DNA of 15,788 nucleotides from positions 1 to 15,788 of the forward strand of contig NZ_KV795236.1 in NCBI RefSeq assembly GCF_001808955.1. The letters run 5' to 3'. This DNA is from Rothia sp. HMSC078H08 (GTDB taxonomy: Bacteria; Actinomycetota; Actinomycetes; Actinomycetales; Micrococcaceae). Below are positions 1 to 7,718 of this stretch, piece by piece. Numbering within the stretch: position 1 is the first letter of the stretch; each line of letters opens with the position of its first letter. Position numbers and translations under genes: made by a program. The notes beneath the pieces were generated by a model that searched no databases, was not told where the DNA came from, and saw only the letters and a program-made list of their open reading frames with translations.

Positions 1-48
1 AACACCCCTGCAACCCGAAAATGGGTGAAGTAGAGCACAAATACGGGG

Positions 49-72
49 GTTTAGGTTCATCCTGACCTAAAC
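49..72. repeat. 8-bp inverted repeat, possible operator
   Basis: The arms gtttaggt (49-56) and acctaaac (65-72) are perfect reverse complements separated by 8 bases. The half sites TTAGGT and ACCTAA resemble those of DtxR/IdeR iron boxes, but the usual spacer between them is 7 bases and here it is 8, and the centre does not match. There is no U-tract, so a terminator is unlikely. The regulator and its target gene, probably left of the window, are unknown. Confidence 0.35.
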
Positions 73-245
73 AGAACAGCAAAACCCCTAGTCAACGCAG
101 GATAAGCCTCCCGAAAGTTCTTCAAAAAAAGTTTAAAAACCTTCAAAAGACCTCGAAAACCTGCAGAAGCTCCCTATAGAGCCCATATAGAAGGGCAGAA
201 GAGCCCCTCAGCATCAAGAAGATAGGAAGAGAAGACGGGAAGAAA

Positions 246-279
246 AGATGGGAAGAGGGGCTCCGCCCCTCCCCCATCT
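246..279 (-). terminator. Second hairpin downstream of rlmB, possible backup terminator
   Basis: The sequence folds as agatggg, two unpaired bases, gaggggc, a 3-base loop (tcc), gcccctc, one unpaired base, cccatct. Read leftward, the stem is followed by CTTTTCTTCC, a moderately T-rich tail. It lies about 100 bases beyond the main rlmB terminator, so it may act as a backup or may terminate another transcript. The pyrimidine-rich continuation on the minus strand is in keeping with 3' UTR sequence. Confidence 0.45.
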
Positions 280-382
280 CTGTATTTCATACCGCCGTAT
301 TTCTGTACCGCTGCACTCCCCCGTTCTGCACCTCCCTATATATGAGCACCTACATATGGGGAGAGCGCAGAAGAGCACAGAA

Positions 383-415
383 AAGGAGGGCACCCCTCAC
401 GGGGGCGCCCTCCTT
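383..415 (-). terminator. Rho-independent terminator of rlmB
   Basis: The outer arms aaggagggc (383-391) and gccctcctt (407-415) are perfect complements. After one mismatch, an inner cccc/gggg stem closes a 5-base loop. Read leftward the hairpin is followed by TTTTCTG. It begins 46 bases after the rlmB stop codon and most likely ends the senX3-to-rlmB transcript. Confidence 0.8.
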
Positions 416-461
416 ATTCAAACTACAGAGCTACAGGCTGTAGCTCGCTAGCTTCAAAACT

Positions 462-1448
462 TTAGTTCGCGGAAGCGCGACGACGAGAAACATCGTACAG
501 AGTAATACCCACAGCCATCGCCGCGTTCAAAGACTCCATCGCAGAATCAATCGGAATCGACACAATCTGATCGCAGTTCTCAGTCACCAGGCGGGACAGA
601 CCCTTACCCTCAGAACCAACCACCACGCACAGCGGCTCATTCGCAAGCTCCAGAGCCGGCAACTCAATATCGCCGCCGCCATCCAGACCAATCACGAAAA
701 TACCCTGCTCCTTAGCCTGCTGAATCACGCGAGTCAGATTAGTCGCCATCGCAACAGGAATACGAGCAGCCGCACCAGCACTAGTCTTCCACGCACCAGC
801 AGTCACAGCAGCCGAACGACGCTCAGGAATAATCACGCCATCACCGCTAAACGCGGACACGCTACGAATAATCGCACCCAAGTTACGCGGATCAGTAATA
901 CCGTCCAAAGCAACAAACAGCGGCGGAGTCGACAGCTTACCCGAGTGCCAACGCTCCATAGTATCCAGCACCAGGTCAGTAGCGTCCGGGTATTTGTACG
1001 GAGGAATCTGCATCGCAACACCCTGATGCACAGAACCATCAGTCAAACGATCCAGCTCGCTACGCGGAATCTCCAGCATCGGAATATTGCGCTTATTCGC
1101 AATAGTCATGATCTCGCGAACGCGGTCATCAACCTCAACACGGCTCATAATGTACAAGTGCTTCGAGGGAATCTCAGTACGCAGAGCCTCAAGCACCGCA
1201 TTACGACCAGTCACCAGCTCATCGCTAGCACGCTTACCGCCCAGACGAGTCTGGAACTTACGGTTCGTACCGGTAGCAGCACGACGCTCCGCCGCGCGCT
1301 TCATCTTATACGCCTTGTGATAAACGCGGTCCTCAGCCTTCGGAGTAGGGCCCTTACCCTCAAGCGCCTTACGACCGTGACCACCAGTGCCCTTAGTAGC
1401 ACCCTTCTTCTTGCTGGTAGCGCCCGGGCGCGAACCTGCCTTAGCCAT
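462..1448 (-). CDS. rlmB: 23S rRNA (guanosine-2'-O)-methyltransferase RlmB
   Basis: SpoU-family (SPOUT) methyltransferase of 328 residues, expected to transfer a methyl group from S-adenosylmethionine to a ribose 2'-OH of 23S rRNA. Residues 1-75 are a basic, probably disordered extension common in actinobacterial members. The substrate-binding domain begins at about 78 (VTGRNAVLEAL). The SPOUT knot motifs follow: DPRNLGAIIRS at 186-196 (the Asn and Arg of motif 1), VVVGSEGKGL at 275-284 (motif 2), and SIPIDSAMESLNAAMAVGI at 297-315 (motif 3, with the Ser-Leu-Asn signature). The start has GAAGGAAG a few bases upstream. It lies 95 bases after cysS, last in the leftward operon, and is followed by a strong terminator. 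A weak 6-bp hairpin (1498-1531) with a T-rich tail in the cysS-rlmB gap could lower read-through. The family is certain; the exact modified base is inferred from the family. Confidence 0.93.
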   Translation of the reverse strand: MAKAGSRPGATSKKKGATKGTGGHGRKALEGKGPTPKAEDRVYHKAYKMKRAAERRAATGTNRKFQTRLGGKRASDELVTGRNAVLEALRTEIPSKHLYIMSRVEVDDRVREIMTIANKRNIPMLEIPRSELDRLTDGSVHQGVAMQIPPYKYPDATDLVLDTMERWHSGKLSTPPLFVALDGITDPRNLGAIIRSVSAFSGDGVIIPERRSAAVTAGAWKTSAGAAARIPVAMATNLTRVIQQAKEQGIFVIGLDGGGDIELPALELANEPLCVVVGSEGKGLSRLVTENCDQIVSIPIDSAMESLNAAMAVGITLYDVSRRRASAN

Positions 1449-1543
1449 TCTTCTCTTCCTTCGTCAAAGTAATGAATACGAGTCTACGCGAGAGAAACCC
1501 GCGCGACCTAAGCCTTACGCACAAACGCGGGGCACATCACCCT

Positions 1544-2956
1544 CTAGCCAACGCTCCAGCTCGAACCATTCGCGCCGTCCTTCACCTGCACACCAGCAGA
1601 CGCCAACAGATCACGCATCGCATCAGCCTTCGCCCAATCCTTCTGAGCACGAGCATCAGCACGCTCCGCCAACACAGCCTGAATCAGCGCATCCAGAGCC
1701 TCATGCTCAGCACCCGAAGTACCCTCAGCATTAAAACTCATCAGCTGCGCCAGGCCCAGAACCTCAGCCATAGCCATCACAGCGTTAGCCGCCTCCGAAG
1801 CATCCTCACCAGCAGCAAGCGCAGCATTACCCGCACGAGTCTGCTCATGCAGAACCGCCAAAGCACGTGGAATATTCACGTCATCATCCATAGCCTCAGC
1901 AAAAGCCTCCGGAACCTCACGACCCGGCTTCAGCACATCCTGAGTTGCAGCAAGGAACGCCTCAACACGCTCAATAGCGGTTGCCGCCTCCTGCAGAGAC
2001 GACGGACGGTAATCAAGAATCGAACGGTAATGCGCACTACCCAGGTAATAGCGAACCACCAGCGGACGAGCCATCTGCAGCATCTGCGCCGGCGAAATCG
2101 TATTACCGATAGACTTCGACATCTTCTCACCCTCATAGGTGACCATGCCGTTATGCATCCAGAAGTTCGCGAAATCATCACCAGCAGCAGTCGACTGCGC
2201 CAGCTCATTCTCATGGTGCGGGAAACGCAAATCCAAACCGCCACCGTGAATATCGAAACGCGAACCCAAATACTTACCAGCCATCGCCGAGCACTCCAGA
2301 TGCCAGCCCGGACGGCCGCGACCCCACGGAGACTCCCACGAAGCAGTCAGCGGCTCACCCTCCTTATAACCCTTCCACAGGGCAAAATCGCGGGGGTCAC
2401 GCTTACCGCGCGGATCAGCATCCGCAGAATCCTGCATATCCTCAACGCTCTGATTCGTCAGCGCACCATACTTATCCCACGAACGCACATCAAAATACAC
2501 ATCACCAGAATCATCCAGCGCAGGATACGCGTGGCCACGATCAATCAGACGCTGAATCAGAGCAAACATCTCCGGAATATGACCGGTCGCACGCGGCTCA
2601 TAGGTCGGCGGATCAATACCCAGCGCCGCATACGCCTGAGCAAAAACCTTCTCAAAACGGTACGCGAGCGCCCACCACTGCTCATTCGGGAATTCACCCT
2701 CAAAACCGGGCTCCATAGATTCAGCAGACTTCGCCAAAATCTTGTCGTCAATATCAGTAACATTGCGGACCGTCGTCACCTTCAAACCGCGGTAACGCAT
2801 CCAACGGCTCAACTGGTCAAAAACCAACGCCGAACGGATGTGGCCCAGATGCGGTTCACCCTGCACCGTAGCACCACAATAATAGATACGCGCCTCACCG
2901 GGCACGACGGGCTCAAACTCACGAATAGTCGCGGAAGCTGAATCATAAAAACGCAT
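1544..2956 (-). CDS. cysS: Cysteinyl-tRNA synthetase CysS
   Basis: Class I aminoacyl-tRNA synthetase that charges tRNA-Cys with cysteine using ATP. With the chosen start it has 470 residues, normal for the family. The Rossmann-fold signature appears as HLGH at 36-39 and KMSKS at 278-282. The expected zinc ligands are all present: Cys27, Cys222, His247 and Glu251, the last two within the FPHHENE segment. The C-terminal anticodon-binding helical region is intact. I chose the ATG at 2956 because GAGAG lies 7 bases upstream; the in-frame GTG at 2962 lies only one base from that motif. It follows ispF by 88 bases in the order ispD-ispF-cysS-rlmB, typical of actinobacteria. The alternative mycothiol ligase MshC is excluded by length and by the complete C-terminal domain. 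Confidence 0.95.
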   Translation of the reverse strand: MRFYDSASATIREFEPVVPGEARIYYCGATVQGEPHLGHIRSALVFDQLSRWMRYRGLKVTTVRNVTDIDDKILAKSAESMEPGFEGEFPNEQWWALAYRFEKVFAQAYAALGIDPPTYEPRATGHIPEMFALIQRLIDRGHAYPALDDSGDVYFDVRSWDKYGALTNQSVEDMQDSADADPRGKRDPRDFALWKGYKEGEPLTASWESPWGRGRPGWHLECSAMAGKYLGSRFDIHGGGLDLRFPHHENELAQSTAAGDDFANFWMHNGMVTYEGEKMSKSIGNTISPAQMLQMARPLVVRYYLGSAHYRSILDYRPSSLQEAATAIERVEAFLAATQDVLKPGREVPEAFAEAMDDDVNIPRALAVLHEQTRAGNAALAAGEDASEAANAVMAMAEVLGLAQLMSFNAEGTSGAEHEALDALIQAVLAERADARAQKDWAKADAMRDLLASAGVQVKDGANGSSWSVG

Positions 2957-3044
2957 AGTCACACTCTCATTCTACGGGGTCGGTTCAAACGCCGGGGCGG
3001 TAAATCAGCGATAGGTTACAGAATGGCTCGAAGCAACCAAACAC

Positions 3045-3527
3045 CTACGAACGCGGATACACCAGCGCCGTCGCAATAGCAGCCACACCCTCACCGCGGC
3101 CCGTCAAACCCAAACCATCAGTAGTCGTCGCAATCACCGTCACCGGAGCACCCGCCGCCTCGCTCAGCACACGGTTCGCCTCATCACGGCGCGGAGAGAA
3201 CTTCGGGCGGTTACCCACCAGCTGAACGCTCACATTACCAATCTCAAAACCAGCAGCACGCACAATCGCCGCAGCCTCAGAAAGAATACGAACACCAGAA
3301 GCGCCCTTCATATCCGGGCGGTCCACACCGAAATTAGAGCCCAAATCCCCCGTGCCGGAGGCGGCAAAAAGAGCGTCCGCAGCAGCATGAGCCACCACAT
3401 CACCATCAGAATGGCCACTCAAACCACGCTCACCCGGCCAATGCAGACCAGCAATATACAGAGGAGTGCCCTCTTCGCCAAAAGCGTGGACATCAACACC
3501 GGTACCAACACGAGGAATAACAGTCAT
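3045..3527 (-). CDS. ispF: 2-C-methyl-D-erythritol 2,4-cyclodiphosphate synthase IspF
   Basis: Fifth step of the MEP pathway: it cyclises CDP-methylerythritol 2-phosphate to the 2,4-cyclodiphosphate, releasing CMP. The 160 residues from the ATG at 3527 match the usual size. Metal ligands are Asp12 and His14 (GVDVHAF) and His47 ([10 protein letters not shown]), with the second active-site His39 in SGHSDGD. The C-terminal signature [15 protein letters not shown] is complete and has the actinobacterial Asp-Gly in place of the Glu-Lys of E. coli. AAGGG lies 7 bases before this start. The in-frame ATG at 3554 would add nine residues without a well-placed ribosome binding site. It follows ispD by 73 bases; a small hairpin (gcctc/gaggc, 3570-3586) sits in that gap without a T-tail. 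The family forms homotrimers with active sites at subunit interfaces. Confidence 0.95.
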   Translation of the reverse strand: MTVIPRVGTGVDVHAFGEEGTPLYIAGLHWPGERGLSGHSDGDVVAHAAADALFAASGTGDLGSNFGVDRPDMKGASGVRILSEAAAIVRAAGFEIGNVSVQLVGNRPKFSPRRDEANRVLSEAAGAPVTVIATTTDGLGLTGRGEGVAAIATALVYPRS

Positions 3528-3600
3528 CACAGGACCCTTCAATCGATCAAACATCTTCTCAGCAGCAGTGCCTCCGCAAAAGAGGCGTTAGGCGGCAAGC

Positions 3601-4359
3601 TTAGGCAGCAGAATCACCAAACAGCGCGCGAGCAACCCGCAAATCCATCGGAGTCGTCACCTTAAACGCATCCGCATCACCGGCAACCGTCAACACCGGC
3701 TCACCCGCCGCCTCCATCGCCATCGCATCATCAGTCAACAGCTCAGCCTCCTCAGCAGGCAGGGAACGGCTACGCTCATGTGCCGCCAACAGGGCAGCCA
3801 CCTCAAAACCCTGAGGAGTCTGCACCGCACGCATCTGCGCACGCGAAGGAGTACCCGTCACCAAACCAGCAGAATCCACAGTCTTCACCGTATCCACCAC
3901 CGGCAACACAGGAATCACCGCACGCACAACACCCTGCGGGCTCGCAGAACCCAAACCCTCAAGCACGCGGTGATACACCTGCGGCGGAGTAAAAGCACGA
4001 GCGCAATCATGAATCAGCACATAATCCACCGGAACCTGCGCATCCTTCAAAGCATCCAACGCCGCAACCACCGAAGCAGTACGCGTATCACCACCGGCAG
4101 TAATCAACGCACCGGCACGGCGGGCATCCTCCAAAAGCTCCGGGCAACTCGCCGAACAATCAGCAGGAACAGTCACCACCACATGCTCAGCAACACCCGA
4201 AGCGAGCGCACCCTCCAACGCATAATCCAGCAGGGTACGACCATGCACACGCACAGCGGCCTTCGGGATCGGCTCACCCAGGCGAGTACCCGAACCAGCC
4301 GCCAAAACAATCACAGCAGTATTCGCCGCAGAAGCAGAACTCATCAGTCTCAAGCCCAT
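3601..4359 (-). CDS. ispD: 2-C-methyl-D-erythritol 4-phosphate cytidylyltransferase IspD
   Basis: Third step of the MEP pathway: it joins CTP and MEP to make CDP-methylerythritol plus pyrophosphate. The nucleotide-binding loop is VIVLAAGSGTRLGEPIPK, with Gly22-Ser-Gly-Thr-Arg26 and Lys33 in the 252-residue form. The central VDYVLIHDCARAF carries the Asp of the metal site, and a distal MRAVQTPQGF motif is present. The start at 4359 follows the regX3 stop with no gap (TAG then ATG), and GAGG inside the end of regX3 lies 5 bases before it, suggesting translational coupling. An internal ATG at 4344 would give 247 residues and a weaker ribosome binding site. ispD and ispF are separate genes here, not the IspDF fusion known from some bacteria. 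carD, common just upstream of ispD in actinobacteria, is absent. Confidence 0.94.
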   Translation of the reverse strand: MGLRLMSSASAANTAVIVLAAGSGTRLGEPIPKAAVRVHGRTLLDYALEGALASGVAEHVVVTVPADCSASCPELLEDARRAGALITAGGDTRTASVVAALDALKDAQVPVDYVLIHDCARAFTPPQVYHRVLEGLGSASPQGVVRAVIPVLPVVDTVKTVDSAGLVTGTPSRAQMRAVQTPQGFEVAALLAAHERSRSLPAEEAELLTDDAMAMEAAGEPVLTVAGDADAFKVTTPMDLRVARALFGDSAA

Positions 4360-5043
4360 CTACGCCTCGAACTTATAGCCCAAGCCGCGAACCGTCACCA
4401 CATACTGCGGGGCAGAAGAATCCGGCTCAATCTTCGAACGCAGACGCTTAATATGCACGTCCAGGGTCTTCGTATCGCCCACATAGTCGGCGCCCCACAC
4501 GCGCTCAATCAGCTGGCCACGAGTCATCACACGACCCACATTGCGCAGCAGAATCTCCAGGAGCTCAAACTCCTTCAGCGGCATAGAAATCTCTTCACCA
4601 TTAACCGTCACCACATGGCGGTCAATGTCCATGCGCACCGGGCCGCCCTGCAGCACCGACTCAGTAGCAGAATCAGTTTCCGCCGAACGACGACGCAACA
4701 CCGCGCGGATACGAGCAATCAGCTCACGCGCTGAATACGGCTTCGTCACATAGTCATCAGCGCCCAGCTCCAGACCGAGCACCTTATCCAGCTCAGAATC
4801 CTTAGCGGTCAGCATGATAATCGGGACCGAAGACACCTCACGCAGCTTACGGCACACCTCCATACCGGACATGCCCGGAAGCATCACATCCAGCAGCACC
4901 AAATCCGCGCCCTCGCGGTCGAACACCGGCAGAGCATCCAGACCGTTGTCCACAACAATCGTCTGGAAACCCTCACGACCCAGCAAAAACGCAAGGGGAT
5001 CCGAGAGGGCCTCTTCGTCCTCAACAATCAGAATTTTAGACAT
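4360..5043 (-). CDS. regX3: RegX3-type winged-helix response regulator
   Basis: OmpR/PhoB-family transcription factor of 227 residues, the likely partner of the histidine kinase just upstream. The receiver domain (about 1-118) has the acidic pocket Glu8-Asp9-Glu10, phospho-acceptor Asp52 (LLDVMLPGMSG), Thr79 and Lys101 (TKPYSARE). The C-terminal DNA-binding domain (about 130-225) ends with TKTLDVHIKRLRSKIE and VRGLGYKFE, the recognition helix and wing. The ATG at 5043 has GAAGGAAG 6 bases upstream; the in-frame TTG at 5046 is badly placed. It is 41 bases after senX3. In mycobacteria and corynebacteria the equivalent systems control phosphate starvation and related stress genes; that role here is inferred from similarity and from gpmA next door. 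Its 3' end carries the ribosome binding site of ispD. Confidence 0.9.
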   Translation of the reverse strand: MSKILIVEDEEALSDPLAFLLGREGFQTIVVDNGLDALPVFDREGADLVLLDVMLPGMSGMEVCRKLREVSSVPIIMLTAKDSELDKVLGLELGADDYVTKPYSARELIARIRAVLRRRSAETDSATESVLQGGPVRMDIDRHVVTVNGEEISMPLKEFELLEILLRNVGRVMTRGQLIERVWGADYVGDTKTLDVHIKRLRSKIEPDSSAPQYVVTVRGLGYKFEA

Positions 5044-5084
5044 CAATAACTTCCTTCGATTCCATAAAACCTATACCGCTAACA

Positions 5085-6212
5085 CTACACTGCGGCCGGA
5101 GGCTCGTTCAGCGGCAACGCCAACGTAAACGTCGAGCCTTCCTGCGGCATCGACCGAACCGTCACGCTACCACCGTGCTGAGTCATCACATGCTTCACAA
5201 TGCTCAAGCCCAAACCAGTGCCGCCCGTCTGACGCGAACGAGCCGGATCAACCCGGTAAAAACGCTCAAAAATACGCTTCTGCTCGTCCTCCGGAATACC
5301 CACGCCCTGATCAGCAACCTCAACCAGCAGCTGATCAGCCACACGGTGCACCCAAATATCCACCTTCGTATGCTCCGGCGAATAACGCACCGCGTTCTCC
5401 ACCAGGTTCTGCACAGCAATACCGAGCAGCTCGGCGTCACCGTACACCTCGGGGACCTCCTCGATGCGGGTAGAAATCTGAATGTCCTTCTCCTCCGCCA
5501 CAATATGCGAACGATCCACCGCATCAGCCACCAAAGAAGGCACCGACACCGGACCACCACGCGCAATCACATCGGTCGACTGCAGACGCGAAAGCTCAAT
5601 AATGTCACGCACCAGCGCAGACAGGCGGCGCGTCTCCTTATGAAGACGCCCCACAAAATACTCAATCGCCTCCGGGTCATCACTCGCCTGCTCAATAGCC
5701 TCAGCCAATAGACTCACCGCACCCACCGGAGTCTTCAACTCATGCGACACATTCGCCACAAAATCATTACGCATACGCTGCACACGAGAAATTTCAGTAC
5801 GGTCATCCGCAAGCACCAGAATGTACTCGTCGCCCAAAGAAGCCACGCGAACGTCCAGCACCAGCGCCTCACCCTCACCGCGGTCAATTTCAAAAGTACG
5901 CTCCGCAAAAATACCGCGATGACGCACCGTGCGAATCATATCCGCCAGCTCATCAGACGCCACCGTATGGCCACGCACCAGACCCATCGCATAAGCACCC
6001 GGAGAAGCCTGAACCACGCCGCCCACCTCATCAATCACCAGGTAAGCGCGGCCAATCACAGCAAGCACCTGGGCAGCACCATCACGCAACGCCGGCGCCG
6101 ACACCAAGCTACGCTCCTGCTCCCGCTCACTACGCGCCACCGCGTTCATGCTCAGGACGCCCACCAGCAGACCTATCATGCCCGCGATAAAGGCGATCAG
6201 ACCGGCATCCAT
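5085..6212 (-). CDS. senX3: SenX3-type membrane sensor histidine kinase
   Basis: Sensor kinase of 375 residues. A hydrophobic N-terminal segment (about 4-25) anchors it in the membrane, followed directly by a charged stretch and a PAS-like cytoplasmic region (about 45-140) ending in DDRTEISRVQ. The dimerisation/phospho-acceptor helix reads FVANVSHELKTPVGAV with His157. The ATPase domain has the N box (NLVENAVRYSPE, Asn273), the G1 box (DQGVGIPE at 301-308), FERFYRVD, and the G2 box (GGTGLGLSIVKH at 330-341). GGAAGGGAAG lies just upstream of the ATG at 6212, far better than the frame-open upstream ATGs at 6227 and 6341. Gene order gpmA-senX3-regX3 is the mycobacterial one, but phoU, often adjacent in actinobacteria, is not in this window. 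The sensed signal cannot be read from sequence; phosphate status is the family inference. Confidence 0.9.
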   Translation of the reverse strand: MDAGLIAFIAGMIGLLVGVLSMNAVARSEREQERSLVSAPALRDGAAQVLAVIGRAYLVIDEVGGVVQASPGAYAMGLVRGHTVASDELADMIRTVRHRGIFAERTFEIDRGEGEALVLDVRVASLGDEYILVLADDRTEISRVQRMRNDFVANVSHELKTPVGAVSLLAEAIEQASDDPEAIEYFVGRLHKETRRLSALVRDIIELSRLQSTDVIARGGPVSVPSLVADAVDRSHIVAEEKDIQISTRIEEVPEVYGDAELLGIAVQNLVENAVRYSPEHTKVDIWVHRVADQLLVEVADQGVGIPEDEQKRIFERFYRVDPARSRQTGGTGLGLSIVKHVMTQHGGSVTVRSMPQEGSTFTLALPLNEPPAAV

Positions 6213-6241
6213 GTACTTCCCTTCCATTCGGGTACCCCATA

Positions 6242-6247
6242 AGTATA
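6242..6247 (-). promoter_or_regulatory. Candidate -10 element for senX3
   Basis: On the minus strand the sequence ATTTATACTTATGG contains TATACT, one mismatch from the -10 consensus, placing a start of transcription about 20 bases before the senX3 ATG. No good -35 element is visible 16-18 bases upstream. A small palindrome, gggcg-aa-cgccc (6271-6282), lies near the -35 position and contains GTTCGCC, a single half-site reminiscent of PHO-box repeats; one copy is not enough to call autoregulation. Confidence 0.4.
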
Positions 6248-6330
6248 AATGTGGCCGATACCCAGCACTTGGGCGAACGCCCCTCTTCTCAGACAGGCTC
6301 CCCGTGCAGAAACCCTGCAGAGAACGCAAT

Positions 6331-6359
6331 GAGCCGCCCACCTCAACGGTGGACGGCTC
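6331..6359 (-). terminator. Hairpin after gpmA, probable terminator
   Basis: The arms gagccgcccacc and ggtggacggctc pair over 12 positions with one C-A mismatch around a 5-base loop. It begins 35 bases after the gpmA stop. Read leftward the tail is ATTGCGTTCTC, only weakly T-rich, so termination may be partial and some gpmA transcripts could continue into senX3. Confidence 0.6.
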
Positions 6360-6394
6360 ATCACAATGACAGGGGTGAAACCCTGCCGGAGGTA

Positions 6395-7132
6395 TTACTT
6401 GCCCTGGTTTGCTACGGCAGCAATAGCGTCCTTAGCAGCCTCGGGGTCCAGGTACTCGCCAGCCTTGACGGGCTTGAAGTTCTCATCCAGCTCGTAGTAC
6501 AGCGGAATACCGGTGGGGATGTTCAGGCCAGCAATGTCCTCATCGGAAATACCCTCGAGGTGCTTGACCAGCGAACGCAGGGAGTTACCGTGTGCAGCCA
6601 CCAGAACGGTCTTGCCTGCTGCGAGGTCGGGCTTGATGTCCGACTCCCAGTAGGGAAGCATACGGCCCAGAACGTCCTTCAGGCACTCGGTGCGAGGAGC
6701 GTTCTCAACATCCGCGTAGCGGGGGTCGTGTGCCTGCGAGTAGGGGTCGTTGTCATCCAGCGGGGGCGGCGGAACGTCGTAGGAACGACGCCAAGTCATG
6801 AACTTCTCGTCGCCGTATTCCTCGCGGATTTCGGACTTGTTCTTACCCTGCAGAGCACCGTAGTGACGCTCGTTCAGGCGCCAGGTGCGCTTGACGGGAA
6901 TCCACAGACGGTCTGCTGCATCCAGTGCAAGGTTTGCGGTGTTGATTGCGCGACGCTGCAGGGAGGTGTGAACAACATCGGGGAGGATGTTGCGCTCTGC
7001 CAGCAACTCGCCGCCGCGCTTAGCCTCAGCGCGGCCCTTATCGGTCAGGTTAACGTCCACCCAGCCGGTGAACAGGTTCTTCTCGTTCCACTCGGACTGG
7101 CCGTGGCGCAGGAGTACTAGTTTGTAAGTCAT
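6395..7132 (-). CDS. gpmA: 2,3-bisphosphoglycerate-dependent phosphoglycerate mutase
   Basis: Glycolytic enzyme interconverting 3- and 2-phosphoglycerate in the cytoplasm through a phosphohistidine. The 245 residues are full length for the family. The catalytic motif [13 protein letters not shown] places the phosphohistidine at His10. Arg61 (LQRRA), Glu88 ([15 protein letters not shown]) and the second catalytic His181 ([11 protein letters not shown]) are all present, as is the C-terminal [12 protein letters not shown] segment of the cofactor-dependent class. The start codon at 7132 is the only reasonable one, although its best ribosome binding motif (AGAGG) lies unusually close to the ATG. 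gpmA next to senX3 is an old actinobacterial arrangement. The 220-base gap upstream holds the terminator of the previous transcript and AT-rich sequence (TATAAA on the minus strand at 7204-7209) that could carry its promoter. Confidence 0.95.
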   Translation of the reverse strand: MTYKLVLLRHGQSEWNEKNLFTGWVDVNLTDKGRAEAKRGGELLAERNILPDVVHTSLQRRAINTANLALDAADRLWIPVKRTWRLNERHYGALQGKNKSEIREEYGDEKFMTWRRSYDVPPPPLDDNDPYSQAHDPRYADVENAPRTECLKDVLGRMLPYWESDIKPDLAAGKTVLVAAHGNSLRSLVKHLEGISDEDIAGLNIPTGIPLYYELDENFKPVKAGEYLDPEAAKDAIAAVANQGK

Positions 7133-7261
7133 ACCTCTATTTTTTCATTTACCCGCCGGTTTGTCATGCCTTAGAGCCTAGAAAATATTCATTCTCCCAA
7201 AAATTTATAAGGGTCTTTTCTACCAGAACGAAAGGCTCAAAAACCCCGCCAAAAAAGGGAA

Positions 7262-7315
7262 AAGCCTCGCACACCATCCGACCGGGACAAACCCGTCAGA
7301 CAGCGCACGAGGCTT
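7262..7315 (-). terminator. Branched hairpin terminator after the DUF2516-like gene
   Basis: The outer arms aagcctcg (7262-7269) and cgaggctt (7308-7315) are perfect complements. Inside is a second small stem (gac-ggg / ccc-gtc with one bulged C, about 7280-7297). Read leftward the outer stem runs into CTTTTCCCTTTTTTGG, a clear T-rich tail. It starts 38 bases after the stop codon of the DUF2516-like gene and insulates gpmA from the upstream pair. Confidence 0.7.
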
Positions 7316-7352
7316 CACCATCTATCGCACAAAGCGAGCGCAAAAGCTAACG

Positions 7353-7670
7353 CTAGAAACGGCGGCGGCCCACCGAAGGCCACACACCAGCCAGGAACAC
7401 GCAGCTAATCACAGCAGCAACCAGCTGAAGAATCAGCACAGTATTACCGCCGCCAGTCACCGCAGCAAAAACACTAAACAGCGACACCGCAGCAGAACCA
7501 CCGGTCAAAGCCAGCCACGTGTTCTTCGGGCGCTTACCGGCAAAATCGTACGCGTTCGCCGGAGACATCCACGCACGCACAAAAGCCAGCACACCAACCG
7601 CAGCACCAGCGATAGCCAGCAGCGTATCAACAAAAGTGGTCACATACCAGACCAGCAGAATAGGAGACAT
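7353..7670 (-). CDS. Small DUF2516-like membrane protein
   Basis: A 105-residue protein of unknown function with three predicted membrane segments: about 5-32, 52-70 and 77-97. Between the first two lies a conserved-looking loop, NAYDFAGKRPKNTWLAL, whose pattern (Asp, Gly-Lys, Lys, Trp) is what I remember of the actinobacterial DUF2516 family; that assignment is from memory. No catalytic motif is visible, and the positive C-terminus (GRRRF) would suit a cytoplasmic tail. AAGGA lies 5 bases before the ATG. It follows the PLP enzyme gene by 48 bases on the same strand with no terminator between, so the two are probably co-transcribed, which need not mean a shared function. Confidence 0.75.
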   Translation of the reverse strand: MSPILLVWYVTTFVDTLLAIAGAAVGVLAFVRAWMSPANAYDFAGKRPKNTWLALTGGSAAVSLFSVFAAVTGGGNTVLILQLVAAVISCVFLAGVWPSVGRRRF

Positions 7671-7718
7671 AGTATTCCTTAGAATCAGCAGCTTCTCTAG
7701 ACAACCCTAGCAAAGCGC

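Larger units (their letters stand above)
1..382. other. Intergenic stretch without a supported gene
   Basis: No reading frame here has a family signature, a good ribosome binding site and plausible codon use. What it holds: an 8-base inverted repeat at 49-72 (gtttaggt / acctaaac), an A-rich part at about 120-165 with loosely repeated 'acct..aaa' units, a purine-rich tract at about 206-260, and a strong hairpin at 246-279. The nearest gene to the right (rlmB) runs toward this stretch, so it is the 3' side of that operon. Whatever lies left of base 1 is not visible. Confidence 0.7.

Noticed and set aside
49..72. Call of a DtxR/IdeR iron box
   Set aside because: Half sites fit, but the spacer is one base too long and the centre does not match, so only an unnamed inverted repeat is reported.
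248..451. 67-codon open frame on the plus strand left of rlmB
   Set aside because: It runs through two strong hairpins, has no ribosome binding site and encodes a low-complexity Pro/His-rich peptide unlike any family I know.
1472..2941. 489-codon open frame opposite cysS
   Set aside because: It is antisense to a fully convincing cysS; its Arg/Thr/Ile/Gln-rich product is a composition artefact of high-GC coding DNA.
6213..6341. Long N-terminal extension of senX3 to 6341
   Set aside because: The extension reaches into the gpmA terminator hairpin, is not membrane-like and has no ribosome binding site, whereas 6212 has an excellent one.
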